From positions 1-20,944 of IMG/VR virus record IMGVR_UViG_3300032323_003914: a stretch of 20,944 nt of DNA; one strand, written 5' to 3'. The first letter of the stretch is position 1. Each line of letters starts with the position of its first letter. Made by a program: the position numbers and the translations under genes. The notes beneath the pieces are model-generated. The model saw nothing but the letters and a program-made list of their open reading frames with translations. It did no database searches and was not told the DNA's origin. Shown here piece after piece: positions 7,091 through 14,208 of this stretch. Origin of the DNA: a virus.

Positions 7091-7642
7091 GTGGATGTGA
7101 TGCTAGATTTAGAAACACTCAGTACCAGACCATGGTCAGTTATTCTTACGCTGGGCGCAGTCAAATTTAGTCCATGGGAGTCAGATGTTGACCATGAAAA
7201 AGGACTGTACTTGAAACCTGATGTTGATGAACAATTAACGATGGAACGTCATGTGCAAGATGACACGGTGGCATGGTGGGGCACACAAACTGCGGAAGTT
7301 CGCGAGGAAGCCATGGGCACGGAAGGCAGGATAAGTGTTAACAACATGCTGGACGAACTCAATCGTTTTTTAGTTGGAGCAGACAATATTTGGTGTCAAG
7401 GCCCTGCATTTGATATTGTTATATTAGAAGACTTGTATAGACAAGTGGGCAGACCAACTCCGTGGCAGTTCTGGCAAATTAGAGACAGTCGTACCTTGTT
7501 TGCAGTACACGGCGATCCTAGAAAAAAAGATCGGCATGGGGCTCACAATGCGCTAATTGATTGCTACTATCAAGCACGAGCTGTACAACAAATATATAAC
7601 GATGCGGGTATTAAAAAACGCTCATACGAAAGTGCAAAATAA
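7091..7642 (+). CDS. DEDDh 3'-5' exonuclease (Rv2179c-like / RNase T superfamily)
   Basis: A 183-aa protein of the DnaQ-like exonuclease fold. From the GTG start, D6 and E8 in MLDLETLSTRP form the first acidic pair. GPAFDIVIL supplies the third acidic residue, and HNALIDCYYQA supplies the general-base His and last Asp, giving a complete DEDDh set. AWWG plus the short length recall the Rv2179c-like exoribonuclease family. Likely role: trimming RNA or single-stranded DNA in the infected cell. I chose GTG at 7091 because AAGGAG (7079-7084) lies 6 nt upstream; the TTG at 7085 abuts the Shine-Dalgarno and cannot be the start. It ends in a TAATG overlap with the next gene. Confidence 0.82.
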   Translation: MDVMLDLETLSTRPWSVILTLGAVKFSPWESDVDHEKGLYLKPDVDEQLTMERHVQDDTVAWWGTQTAEVREEAMGTEGRISVNNMLDELNRFLVGADNIWCQGPAFDIVILEDLYRQVGRPTPWQFWQIRDSRTLFAVHGDPRKKDRHGAHNALIDCYYQARAVQQIYNDAGIKKRSYESAK

Positions 7643-7956
7643 TGCAAATAATCTTTAATAGACAAGTAGCTGAAGAATTGCGTTCTAGATACACTGTGTT
7701 GGAATTAGAAACGTTTGATGTTGAAGGTCAGCAACTAGAAACTTTCTGTGTAGTTCCTGCAGATCGAATGAATTTGGCTCATCTTCCTAATCTTGAATCT
7801 GACGTTAAGTTACATGAAAATCTTATTGAACAATTAAAAGTCAAAAACTATCAATTTTGTTTAGATGCCATAGAACATTTGCTAGGAAAATTTGGCGGTG
7901 AACTTGATAGCTTTTATGTTATTATAAAAGAACGTGCCGAACTGGTTTTAAAATAG
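7642..7956 (+). CDS. hypothetical protein
   Basis: A 104-aa soluble protein starting in a 1-nt TAATG overlap with the exonuclease gene, so probably co-translated with it. It has an N-terminal helix, a strand pair (TVLELETFDVEG, TFCVVPAD) and two long helices containing HENLIEQLKVKNYQFC and HLLGKFGGELDSFY. No catalytic or metal motif is visible. I recall similar proteins of this size in T4-like environmental phages, but no function. Confidence 0.65.
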   Translation: MQIIFNRQVAEELRSRYTVLELETFDVEGQQLETFCVVPADRMNLAHLPNLESDVKLHENLIEQLKVKNYQFCLDAIEHLLGKFGGELDSFYVIIKERAELVLK

Positions 7957-7993
7957 CTGTGAAAGAAATACCGCGGTTCCTTAAATAATAATA

Positions 7994-8063
7994 AAGGAGC
8001 CGGATTCAAATAATAAAAACTTCAATATTTTGCTCCTTGAAAACTGGTCAATGACCTAGGAGC
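7994..8063 (+). promoter_or_regulatory. leader with competing Shine-Dalgarno / anti-Shine-Dalgarno pairings
   Basis: GCTCCTT (8032-8038) can pair with upstream AAGGAGC (7994-8000, 7 bp) or with the real ribosome-binding site AGGAGC (8058-8063, 6 bp). A small hairpin GGTC-AAT-GACC (8046-8056) lies between. The two long pairings are mutually exclusive, so the leader could switch ribosome access to the secreted-protein gene at 8068. No known riboswitch family is recognised. Confidence 0.35.
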
Positions 8064-8067
8064 TAAC

Positions 8068-8529
8068 ATGAAAAAGTTTTTACTTGCAGCAGCAGTTGTT
8101 TTAACATCTACGGCGGCATCTGCCAACGATCCAATTGTTACAGATTCAACCTCTCGCAGTGTTGTAGAATCTACCACCACAGTTAAATCACCTCCCCCTA
8201 CCGCAGTAGCACCTGCCGTAACTACACTAAACAACGACCTTTGTGCTGTAGCGGCCAGCGGCGCTGTACAAACACAAATATTTGGTGTATCAATCGGAAA
8301 AACTTTTGTAGATAAAAACTGCGAAAGATTAAAGTTATCTAAAACACTGTTTGACATGGGTATGAAAGTTGCTGCGGTTGCAGTGATGTGTCAAGATGAA
8401 CGTGTGTTTACTGCCATGATGAATGCAGGCACACCTTGCCCAGTAGACGGCAAAATTGGTGAAGCAGCTAGAGAAATTTGGGATGCCAATCCTGCCCGTA
8501 TGCCGCAAACTGTCAAGAGCAAGGACTAA
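8068..8529 (+). CDS. secreted protein of unknown function
   Basis: A 153-aa protein with a classic Sec signal peptide: MKK, a hydrophobic core, then ASA before the mature N-terminus NDPIV (cleavage near residue 19-20). The mature part has a Ser/Thr/Pro-rich linker and then a compact domain containing SGAVQTQIFGVSIG, a Cys-Glu-Arg-Leu stretch (NCERLKLSKTLFDMGMKVA), MCQDERVF and GTPCPVDG. The four Cys residues of the mature protein could form disulfides in the periplasm. I recall related proteins in T4-like marine phages, always unannotated. The leader has the competing-pairing structure described separately. The stop overlaps the next start (TAATG), so it is coupled to the large secreted protein. 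Confidence 0.82.
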   Translation: MKKFLLAAAVVLTSTAASANDPIVTDSTSRSVVESTTTVKSPPPTAVAPAVTTLNNDLCAVAASGAVQTQIFGVSIGKTFVDKNCERLKLSKTLFDMGMKVAAVAVMCQDERVFTAMMNAGTPCPVDGKIGEAAREIWDANPARMPQTVKSKD

Positions 8530-10892
8530 TGAAATACCTGGTTGCGCTATTGATAGCGTTCGGTATTGCTTCGGCCGGTGCTCAAACAGTTGAAGTTACT
8601 CCCAATGCAATTACTTCGGGTACTACACATACCTGGACCGGGGTCACCACAGGTTCATTGCCTGCAAACGCTATGCCTGGTGGACCTACTCCACTATATG
8701 ATCCTGCTACTAATACTATCCACTTCAGTTACAGTAATGCTACTGTGGCTCAAACATTTGTAATCAATCGTATATTAAGTGGCACAGGTATTCAGATCAA
8801 CGGGTACGATTGGTCTTGGCAAATTAACAACAACAATTACGACAACAGGCAAGGTAATGTTGACACACTAACTGCTAGTATATTAACTAGAAACTCGTCA
8901 AATTTTACAGTTCACACTTTTTCACAAACATATAACACCAAATTTGATTGGACTACATTTTCGGGCACACGAACCTATCCCACACCCTATCAGTTGTCGG
9001 GACTTAATAACATAAGGGTGCAGTTTAGTGGTACTGATAGTGGATTTTGGGGCGGTTACTTTGGTCCACAAATCAGAAACGTGAGTATAGGATTAAACTA
9101 TTCCGTCGATCCTTGTGCAACAAATCCGGCATACTCGCCCTCCTGTGCAAACTACAATACCGTTAGCATCAGCGATAATTTACTATCCGGTACTACCGGC
9201 GCACAAGCTTATGCAATCAACTCTGCGTTGGCCGCGGCCGGCGCAGGAGCGATCATTCACGGATTCAATTATGGTTATAACTACAATGTGAGTTCAAGAA
9301 ATTGTGCCGTTTGGAATTTGTTTGGTATATGTATAAGTGGTTGGAACTATTCCGATGCTGGTGTTAATACAGCTTTAACTAACAGCGCCGGAACAACAAT
9401 TTACACAGAAAATAATACACATAATGGTGGCGATAATGGCACCAGCGGAACATACTCTAAGCAGTACAGATTGAGTTCAAGTGTTCCTATGTCAACCCTT
9501 GGAACTTTTAGCATGAACCCATGGACGTCGGGCAATGCAAGTATCACAAACATGTATAGCAGTGCAGTTTATACAGCAGATCCATGCGTAATCAATCCTC
9601 TATCTAGCACAAGTTGCCCAGGATACGCCGCGGCCCATTACACACAACAATGTAGTGTTAACGCATTATATGATTCTGGTTGTCCAGGATATGCTCAAGC
9701 TTTGTTCACACAACAGTGCAATGCCAATCAATTGTCGAATCCTGCTTGTCCTGGATATGCTGTGGCATATTTAAATTATCAATGTTCGATAAATTCTTTA
9801 TACAGTACAACATGCTCTGGATATTCAACTGCACTAGTTCAATGCAGTACAAATCCACTGGGTAATCAGTTGTGTCCTGCATATCAGACTGCTAGCACAC
9901 AATGTTCTGCTAATCCGTTATATGGATCATACTGTCCAGGATATGCTACTGCTGTTGCTGAATGTAGTGCTAATCCACTATCTCATAGTTATTGTCCTGC
10001 ATATCAAACGGCCAGCGCCAGTTGCTCGGCAAATGAACTAACATATTCTTATTGTCCTGGGTATACCGCAGCACAGACCACATGCTCAATTAATCCATTA
10101 AGTAATAATCTATGTGCCAATTACCAAACGGCCACTACACAATGCTCGGCTAGTCCTTTGTATGCTACGTACTGTCCAGGATATGCATTTGCTTATTCAT
10201 GTAGTCAAGACGGTTTATATAGCAATCAATGCCCGAACTATGCAGAAGCCTATGCCAAGAAGAATATATTAAACATTGGATCTACAACCACAACAACTAC
10301 TACATCAACTATGGTACTAGCACAGTCATCTGACCCTGCAGCACAGGCAGCACCGTTAGTAGCTGATCCTGTTGTTAACAGCGTAGTGACCACAAGAAGC
10401 ACAGCAACCACCAGCGAAACTAATCCTGCTGCTGTGGTCAAATTAACTGCACCTGCAGCCGCTACCACTAGCCCAGCGCCCGCAGAAGAAAAGAAGTCTG
10501 ACTCCAAGACAGACACAGCACAATCTGCCAAAGCCGAAGATAAACCTGCAGGTAAACCACAAACTGCAAGAGAACAATTGGCTGAACAGCGCAGAGAAGC
10601 GGCTCGAAAAGAAGCAGTAGCCAAAGGCAAAGATCTAGCAAACGATATAGGCAAGGCAGCAGACATGCAGGCCCAAATGGAAGTGCAAAATGTAGTACTT
10701 CAAGCCATGGGGTACAGCCCTGGCTTTGACAATTATGGCAGGTTCATACTACCTGATGGTATCGGTTACCGTCCATATACAATCTATAATAATCAACGAA
10801 CTGTAGATACCCCTGCAGGGCGTGGATTGTTTGGAGGTAGCGACAGCGTTCACCAACGCATGGTCGATTCACAATATAACTTAGGAAATTAA
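8529..10892 (+). CDS. large secreted cysteine-repeat protein
   Basis: A 787-aa exported protein of unknown function. Its Sec signal peptide is MKYLVALLIAFGIASAGA, with cleavage near residue 18. Two beta-rich, Asn/Thr/Gly/Trp-rich domains follow (about 20-190 and 212-350), lectin- or adhesin-like in composition. Each ends in a DPC motif (C196, C353). From C353 about eleven tandem units of C-x9-C-P-x-Y run to about residue 578. After a Thr-run and a low-complexity Ala/Thr/Pro linker come a charged helix (about 675-730) and a conserved-looking C-terminal domain with AMGYSPGFD, GIGYRPYTIY and DTPAGRGLFGG. The ATG at 8529 was chosen because it starts the signal peptide and overlaps the previous stop. 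It may be a periplasmic or cell-surface protein, possibly an adhesin or barrier (inference). Confidence 0.85.
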   Translation: MKYLVALLIAFGIASAGAQTVEVTPNAITSGTTHTWTGVTTGSLPANAMPGGPTPLYDPATNTIHFSYSNATVAQTFVINRILSGTGIQINGYDWSWQINNNNYDNRQGNVDTLTASILTRNSSNFTVHTFSQTYNTKFDWTTFSGTRTYPTPYQLSGLNNIRVQFSGTDSGFWGGYFGPQIRNVSIGLNYSVDPCATNPAYSPSCANYNTVSISDNLLSGTTGAQAYAINSALAAAGAGAIIHGFNYGYNYNVSSRNCAVWNLFGICISGWNYSDAGVNTALTNSAGTTIYTENNTHNGGDNGTSGTYSKQYRLSSSVPMSTLGTFSMNPWTSGNASITNMYSSAVYTADPCVINPLSSTSCPGYAAAHYTQQCSVNALYDSGCPGYAQALFTQQCNANQLSNPACPGYAVAYLNYQCSINSLYSTTCSGYSTALVQCSTNPLGNQLCPAYQTASTQCSANPLYGSYCPGYATAVAECSANPLSHSYCPAYQTASASCSANELTYSYCPGYTAAQTTCSINPLSNNLCANYQTATTQCSASPLYATYCPGYAFAYSCSQDGLYSNQCPNYAEAYAKKNILNIGSTTTTTTTSTMVLAQSSDPAAQAAPLVADPVVNSVVTTRSTATTSETNPAAVVKLTAPAAATTSPAPAEEKKSDSKTDTAQSAKAEDKPAGKPQTAREQLAEQRREAARKEAVAKGKDLANDIGKAADMQAQMEVQNVVLQAMGYSPGFDNYGRFILPDGIGYRPYTIYNNQRTVDTPAGRGLFGGSDSVHQRMVDSQYNLGN
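9585..10262 (+). repeat. tandem cysteine-repeat array within the secreted protein
   Basis: Eleven in-frame units of the pattern C-S-x-N-x-L-x4-C-P-G/A-Y. The period is 66 nt for the first three units, 60 nt for the next six, and 57 nt before the last. The units differ at the DNA level, so this is an old protein repeat rather than a recent tandem duplication. Two Cys per unit suggest an intra-unit disulfide and an extended solenoid-like rod. Confidence 0.85.
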
Positions 10893-10893
10893 A

Positions 10894-11559
10894 ATGTCAG
10901 AAAACAACAAAAATATCGACGAAAAAGTAGACGAACTTGAAGCAGCCAAGGAAAAATACCTTAGCGAAAATACAGTAATCAGCATCGGCGGATATGCATT
11001 TACTCCAGCCAAGCTCATGATAGCAGCCACGATTGTGAGCACAGTGCTAGGTGGTCTTTACGGAGCGTTTGAAGTATACAAAGACTACATGGACATGAAG
11101 CAGAAAATTGCCGACTATGTTACTCCTGATCTAGGAGAAGTCTACAAGAAGTTGGAAGTGCTTGAAGCCAACACCAACAAGACTGTTGAGTACAGCCAAG
11201 ACATTAAAAATGATCTAAAAGCTGATATTCGTAGACTTGAAACAGTAGTTGAAAGTGTAGAACGTGACAGCAAGGTAGCACAACGTGACACTGACAAGAG
11301 TGTACAGGATGCTAGAAAAGATGTACGCGATACTAAACAAGAAGTTGACAAAATCACTCGTCAGCTTGAAAAAGATACAGCTACCCAAAACAAAGATCTA
11401 CAAAGAGTAGTTGATGCTAGTACCAAAGAATTACAAAAAAATGTAGACTCTGCTGTGCGTCAGATGCAACGAGAAAACGAGCAGGAGATCAAACAATTAC
11501 GTAAGGAATTAGACGACAAGATTAAAAAAGCATTAGATAATCCACTTGCAAACAAGTGA
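10894..11559 (+). CDS. membrane-anchored long coiled-coil protein
   Basis: A 221-aa protein with a soluble acidic N-terminus, a single membrane segment at about 38-58 (KLMIAATIVSTVLGGLYGAF), then about 150 residues of heptad-like charged sequence dense in Asp, Lys, Glu and Arg, predicted to be one long coiled coil. There is no signal peptide and no lipobox, so it is not an obvious spanin. It starts 1 nt after the large secreted protein's stop, with an AGGA Shine-Dalgarno inside that gene's end. It is flanked on both sides by exported proteins, so it may span the periplasm or act as a scaffold for them (inference). Confidence 0.78.
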   Translation: MSENNKNIDEKVDELEAAKEKYLSENTVISIGGYAFTPAKLMIAATIVSTVLGGLYGAFEVYKDYMDMKQKIADYVTPDLGEVYKKLEVLEANTNKTVEYSQDIKNDLKADIRRLETVVESVERDSKVAQRDTDKSVQDARKDVRDTKQEVDKITRQLEKDTATQNKDLQRVVDASTKELQKNVDSAVRQMQRENEQEIKQLRKELDDKIKKALDNPLANK

Positions 11560-11569
11560 TACATACTAT

Positions 11570-11911
11570 ATGAAGAAAATGTTAGCTGCCATCTTACTGG
11601 CTACTACAGCTCTGGCAGCTACAGCCGAACCCAGAACGCGGCAAGTTCGCATGATGTGTGGCAGTTTCGATGAAGCAGAAATTACCACACAACGATACGG
11701 CGAAAAACTCATCATGGCCACTCAAAGTCCCAATGAGCAAACTGTTAATTTGGTATATGTTAACTTTGATACACAAACTACCAGCTGGTTCATACACGAT
11801 TTACAAACAGATGAGTACTGCATGATGGGTGTAGGCAATAAACTTTATATACCAGATGACAGTCCTCTAAACAAAGAGATCACATTTGGAACTAAAATAA
11901 TATACAAATAA
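11570..11911 (+). CDS. small secreted protein
   Basis: A 113-aa protein with a Sec signal peptide: MKKMLAAILLATTALAATA, then EPRTRQ, so cleavage is near residue 19. The mature domain (about 94 aa) is beta-rich, with one Cys near its start (MMCGSF) and one later (EYCMMG) that could form a disulfide, and carries TTSWFIHDLQ. No family is recognised. The ATG at 11570 begins the signal peptide; an upstream in-frame TTG at 11546 would place charged residues ahead of it and overlap the previous gene. It is the last gene before a strong terminator, so genes 8068-11911 form one likely operon of exported or membrane proteins. Confidence 0.78.
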   Translation: MKKMLAAILLATTALAATAEPRTRQVRMMCGSFDEAEITTQRYGEKLIMATQSPNEQTVNLVYVNFDTQTTSWFIHDLQTDEYCMMGVGNKLYIPDDSPLNKEITFGTKIIYK

Positions 11912-11934
11912 ACCTGGAAATTCCAGGTTTTTTT
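11911..11934 (+). terminator. Rho-independent terminator
   Basis: AACCTGGAA (11911-11919) and TTCCAGGTT (11921-11929) form a 7- to 9-bp stem directly at the stop codon of the small secreted protein, followed by a run of seven T bases (11928-11934). This is the clearest intrinsic terminator in the window and ends the exported-protein operon. Confidence 0.88.
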
Positions 11935-11953
11935 ATGATCAAGGAGAAGTACT

Positions 11954-12028
11954 ATGAGCTGGTTCGCACACCGTCCTCCTAAAAATCCCCCGCAACCTGT
12001 CCCGGTAACCCCGCCGCATAGAATGTAA
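11954..12028 (+). CDS. 24-aa proline-rich microprotein
   Basis: A short ORF reading MSWFAHRPPK then NPPQPVPVTPPHRM. A perfect AAGGAG (11941-11946) lies 7 nt before the ATG, immediately after the terminator's T-run. Proline-rich with two His and an N-terminal aromatic patch. The strength of the ribosome-binding site argues that it is translated, although no homolog can be named and it needs a promoter inside or upstream of the terminator. Too short for usual gene callers. Confidence 0.5.
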   Translation: MSWFAHRPPKNPPQPVPVTPPHRM

Positions 12029-12178
12029 ATTCTATTCCAACTTGGCTTTTTTGTTCTCGAGCAAATAAGTACTAATAAGTTCGATAACCATTGGTCCATC
12101 AAAAAACAATTATAAAGGATCAAAGATGTTTAGCCCATTATACAGGGTTATTAAATTTTCAAACGGGCGGCGGTGACG
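12029..12178 (+). CDS. short region with a 16-aa leader ORF (12126-12176)
   Basis: From 12029 to 12113 I see nothing but AT-rich spacer with no convincing promoter or hairpin. At 12126 an ATG preceded by AAAGGA (6 nt spacing) opens a 16-residue ORF, MFSPLYRVIKFSNGRR, whose TGA (12174-12176) overlaps a GTG in the frame of the next gene (GTGA). It may be a leader peptide that couples translation to the membrane protein downstream, which has no Shine-Dalgarno of its own, or a real microprotein. Confidence 0.4.
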
Positions 12179-12958
12179 ATGGATCCGTTAACCCTCTTTG
12201 CCCTCGCTAACGGAGCGGTCAAACTTGTAAAAGAAGGCTGTAAACTTTACAAGGATATCAAAGGAGCAGCCGGGGATGTCAAGGATGTGCTCAAGGACCT
12301 CGACGACCAATTCAATAACAAATTTCGAGACCGAGCACCCACAGTTGCCGAAAAGAATCAGTACGTCACCGAAAAAAATCGTATAATTGAATTAAACAAA
12401 AAATCTGGTGACACCACCAATATCTACACAGAAATAGGCCAGCAGTTGGGTGCTTATTTTGACAATTATTATAAATGTTTTGCAATATTTGAAGAAGAAG
12501 AGCGCCGTAGCAAGACTGAAGTGTACCACGGTGAAGATAGTTTAGGTAAACGTGCATTGCAGCGTGTTCTACTCAAAAAACAATTGGAACACATGAGCGC
12601 AGAATTGCGTGAAATCATGGTTTATCAAAGCCCACCTGAACTGGGTGCATTGTGGACTGATGTAGAAGAGATGATGAAAAAAGTTGGCAAAGAGCAAGCA
12701 GGAGCTATTGCCATAGAAATGAGACAAAAGGCAATTCAAAATAAAATAAAAGCCCGTAAGAAAAAAATATTAAAATATCGTATCGCATGTTGGAGCATCA
12801 CGACAATTGGAATATTGTATTTTGTTTGGTTAGTTTGGTCGATAGTTCAAATAAGGATCGAACATAGTCCTGAATTAGGTAGATGCCTTATCCCAAAAGG
12901 CAGTGCAGTTTATAATTGGTATAATAATTTAAAGTGGATTGATTGTGAACCAAAATAA
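12179..12958 (+). CDS. membrane protein of unknown function
   Basis: A 259-aa protein (261 aa if the overlapping GTG at 12173 is used). The N-terminus MDPLTLFALANGAVKLVKEG is amphipathic, followed by long charged helices (DIKGAAGDVKDVLKDLDDQF and others), a Tyr-rich segment near NYYKCFAIFEEEE, and a basic stretch leading to one clear membrane segment at about 205-225 (ACWSITTIGILYFVWLVWSI). The short tail ends with a CEPK-type C-terminus, and two Cys follow the membrane segment. No enzyme motif is visible. It is probably a tail-anchored inner-membrane protein with a large helical cytoplasmic domain. It lacks its own Shine-Dalgarno and follows the 16-aa ORF. I recall similar proteins in environmental T4-like phages. 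Confidence 0.75.
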   Translation: MDPLTLFALANGAVKLVKEGCKLYKDIKGAAGDVKDVLKDLDDQFNNKFRDRAPTVAEKNQYVTEKNRIIELNKKSGDTTNIYTEIGQQLGAYFDNYYKCFAIFEEEERRSKTEVYHGEDSLGKRALQRVLLKKQLEHMSAELREIMVYQSPPELGALWTDVEEMMKKVGKEQAGAIAIEMRQKAIQNKIKARKKKILKYRIACWSITTIGILYFVWLVWSIVQIRIEHSPELGRCLIPKGSAVYNWYNNLKWIDCEPK

Positions 12959-13118
12959 ATCACTTAAATATACTTTTAAGGCCAATGTTGGCTTGGTTAT
13001 ACGTATGCATTTTGATCACAACTATTCAGTCGACGATATATGCCTTAGACTAAGATATGACATTAATAATGTTACCAGCATTATTGAAAGGTTTAAAAAA
13101 GATAATGGGCTTACATAG
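12945..13118 (+). CDS. mini helix-turn-helix protein 1
   Basis: A 57-aa ORF (GTG start inside the end of the preceding gene; 37 aa if the ATG at 13005 is used). The core YSVDDICLRLRYDINNVTSII has the spacing of a helix-turn-helix: two helices around a short turn, with Ile, Leu and Val at buried positions. The identical hydrophobic pattern occurs in the next small ORF. The GTG start is preferred because the helix before the HTH begins upstream of the internal ATG. Shine-Dalgarno is weak. Likely a small DNA-binding regulator of phage transcription (inference). Confidence 0.5.
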   Translation: MNQNKSLKYTFKANVGLVIRMHFDHNYSVDDICLRLRYDINNVTSIIERFKKDNGLT

Positions 13119-13236
13119 TTCAATAGTTAAATCAGTATTAGAGCTACATAAACAAGGTTATAGTATTGTAAAAATATCTCGAATACTTAATCTGCACATA
13201 GAGGAGGTTGCAAATGTCATCAATGGATACACCTAG
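13105..13236 (+). CDS. mini helix-turn-helix protein 2
   Basis: A 43-aa ORF starting inside the end of the first mini-HTH ORF. MGLHSSIVKSVLELHKQG is a first helix; YSIVKISRILNLHIEEVANVI is a helix-turn-helix resembling resolvase/HTH_23-type domains without any catalytic part. Its key positions (Y1, S2, V/I3, I6, L10, I14, V17, I21) match the first mini-HTH exactly, so the pair is a tandem duplication. The last 23 nt overlap the next gene's start. Shine-Dalgarno is poor, so coupling to the upstream ORF is likely. Confidence 0.55.
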   Translation: MGLHSSIVKSVLELHKQGYSIVKISRILNLHIEEVANVINGYT

Positions 13237-13447
13237 TTTGCTCACGTGGGGATTGAGAATTTATTTTTATCTATTATTAATTTGGAGTTTTAATATTCCT
13301 AGTCTTGTTGGCATGGTATTAAGTTTGGGTGGTTTTCTCGTAATGGAAGTTTTTTGCGAAGAGCTCCGTGATGAATACAGATTGACTCATAACAGCAAAT
13401 TATTTGACAACCCGCGCGATACGTCTTATAATCATACATTAAATTAA
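13214..13447 (+). CDS. small membrane protein
   Basis: A 77-aa protein with one or two membrane segments between about residues 11 and 45 (LLTWGLRIYFYLLLIWSF then LVGMVLSLGGFLVMEVF) and a charged C-terminal tail of about 30 residues. ATG at 13214 is chosen because GAGGAGG (13201-13207) lies 6 nt upstream; an in-frame TTG at 13208 abuts that site. Size and topology would fit a holin, and the next gene is a peptidoglycan peptidase, but no holin family is recognised, so this remains a possibility only. Confidence 0.65.
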   Translation: MSSMDTPSLLTWGLRIYFYLLLIWSFNIPSLVGMVLSLGGFLVMEVFCEELRDEYRLTHNSKLFDNPRDTSYNHTLN

Positions 13448-13452
13448 CATTA

Positions 13453-14208
13453 ATGATTTATAAATTTTTAATATTTGCCTTGGCTGCACTTGCTCCGATG
13501 TCCTCTAATGCCGCTGCCATTTCTGCCAAGTCTTGGTTGATTGCCGATGGCGACGGAAACATACTAGAAGAAGAAAATATCAATATTCAACAGCCAATAG
13601 CCAGCATTACCAAATTAATGACCGCAATGGTCATACTAGATGCTAATGAAAATCTAAAAACCCCACTAGCAAAAAAACTCAGAGGATTGACAGTTACTAG
13701 AGAGCAATTATTAGATCTAGCAATTATCAAATCAGATAATCAAGCTGCAAAAATGTTGTGCGAGCTGTATCATCGCGGATATCAACAATGTATAGATGAC
13801 ATGAATCATAAAGCACAAACGTTAGGAATGTATAATACCAGATTCAAAGATAGTAGCGGGCTCGACAATGGAAATGTAAGTACACCTAGAGATTTAATCA
13901 AATTACTACTCGCAGCCGAACGGTATTCGGAAATAGTTCATGCCAGCAACCAAAGCGTAGGTGAAATATTGAGATCTAAGAAGAAAAAGATCTTGAAGTG
14001 GCGCTATACAAATACCAACCCTCTCGTGGCCAAATATAATGTGGTAGTTAGCAAAACTGGTTATGTACGTGCCAGTGGTGGCTGCTTGGTAATGAGTGTT
14101 ATGATCAAAAACGAAAAAAAACTTTTCGTTGTTTTAAACAGTAACACAACCAGGACAAGAATACGTGATATGGAAACCTTAATAATTTCAACATTACATA
14201 CGCAATGA
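13453..14208 (+). CDS. D-alanyl-D-alanine carboxypeptidase/endopeptidase, peptidase family S11
   Basis: A 251-aa penicillin-binding-protein-type serine peptidase that cleaves peptidoglycan stem peptides or cross-links in the periplasm. All three active-site motifs are intact: S51-I-T-K54, S94-D95-N96 and K201-T202-G203. A signal peptide (MIYKFLIFALAALAPMSSNAAA) directs export. FKDSSGLDNGNVSTPRDL is typical of the S11 family and resembles PbpG/PBP7 D,D-endopeptidases. The protein is short because it stops after the catalytic domain, with no C-terminal membrane anchor as in DacA. It starts 5 nt after the small membrane protein and overlaps the next gene by 4 nt (ATGA). Roles could be lysis, local wall remodelling or infection exclusion; lysis would need a Sec route rather than a holin. 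Confidence 0.9.
   Translation: MIYKFLIFALAALAPMSSNAAAISAKSWLIADGDGNILEEENINIQQPIASITKLMTAMVILDANENLKTPLAKKLRGLTVTREQLLDLAIIKSDNQAAKMLCELYHRGYQQCIDDMNHKAQTLGMYNTRFKDSSGLDNGNVSTPRDLIKLLLAAERYSEIVHASNQSVGEILRSKKKKILKWRYTNTNPLVAKYNVVVSKTGYVRASGGCLVMSVMIKNEKKLFVVLNSNTTRTRIRDMETLIISTLHTQ

Noticed and set aside
8478-8528. Upstream start for the large secreted protein
   Set aside because: It would add 17 residues including three Cys before the signal peptide and overlap the preceding gene; the ATG at 8529 begins a normal signal peptide and abuts the previous stop.
10250-10666. 138-aa minus-strand ORF
   Set aside because: It is the reverse reading of the Ala/Thr/Pro low-complexity linker of the secreted repeat protein and has no start signal; a shadow ORF.
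13214-13447. Holin annotation for the small membrane protein
   Set aside because: Size and proximity to a peptidoglycan peptidase are suggestive, but that peptidase carries its own signal peptide and no holin family motif is seen.
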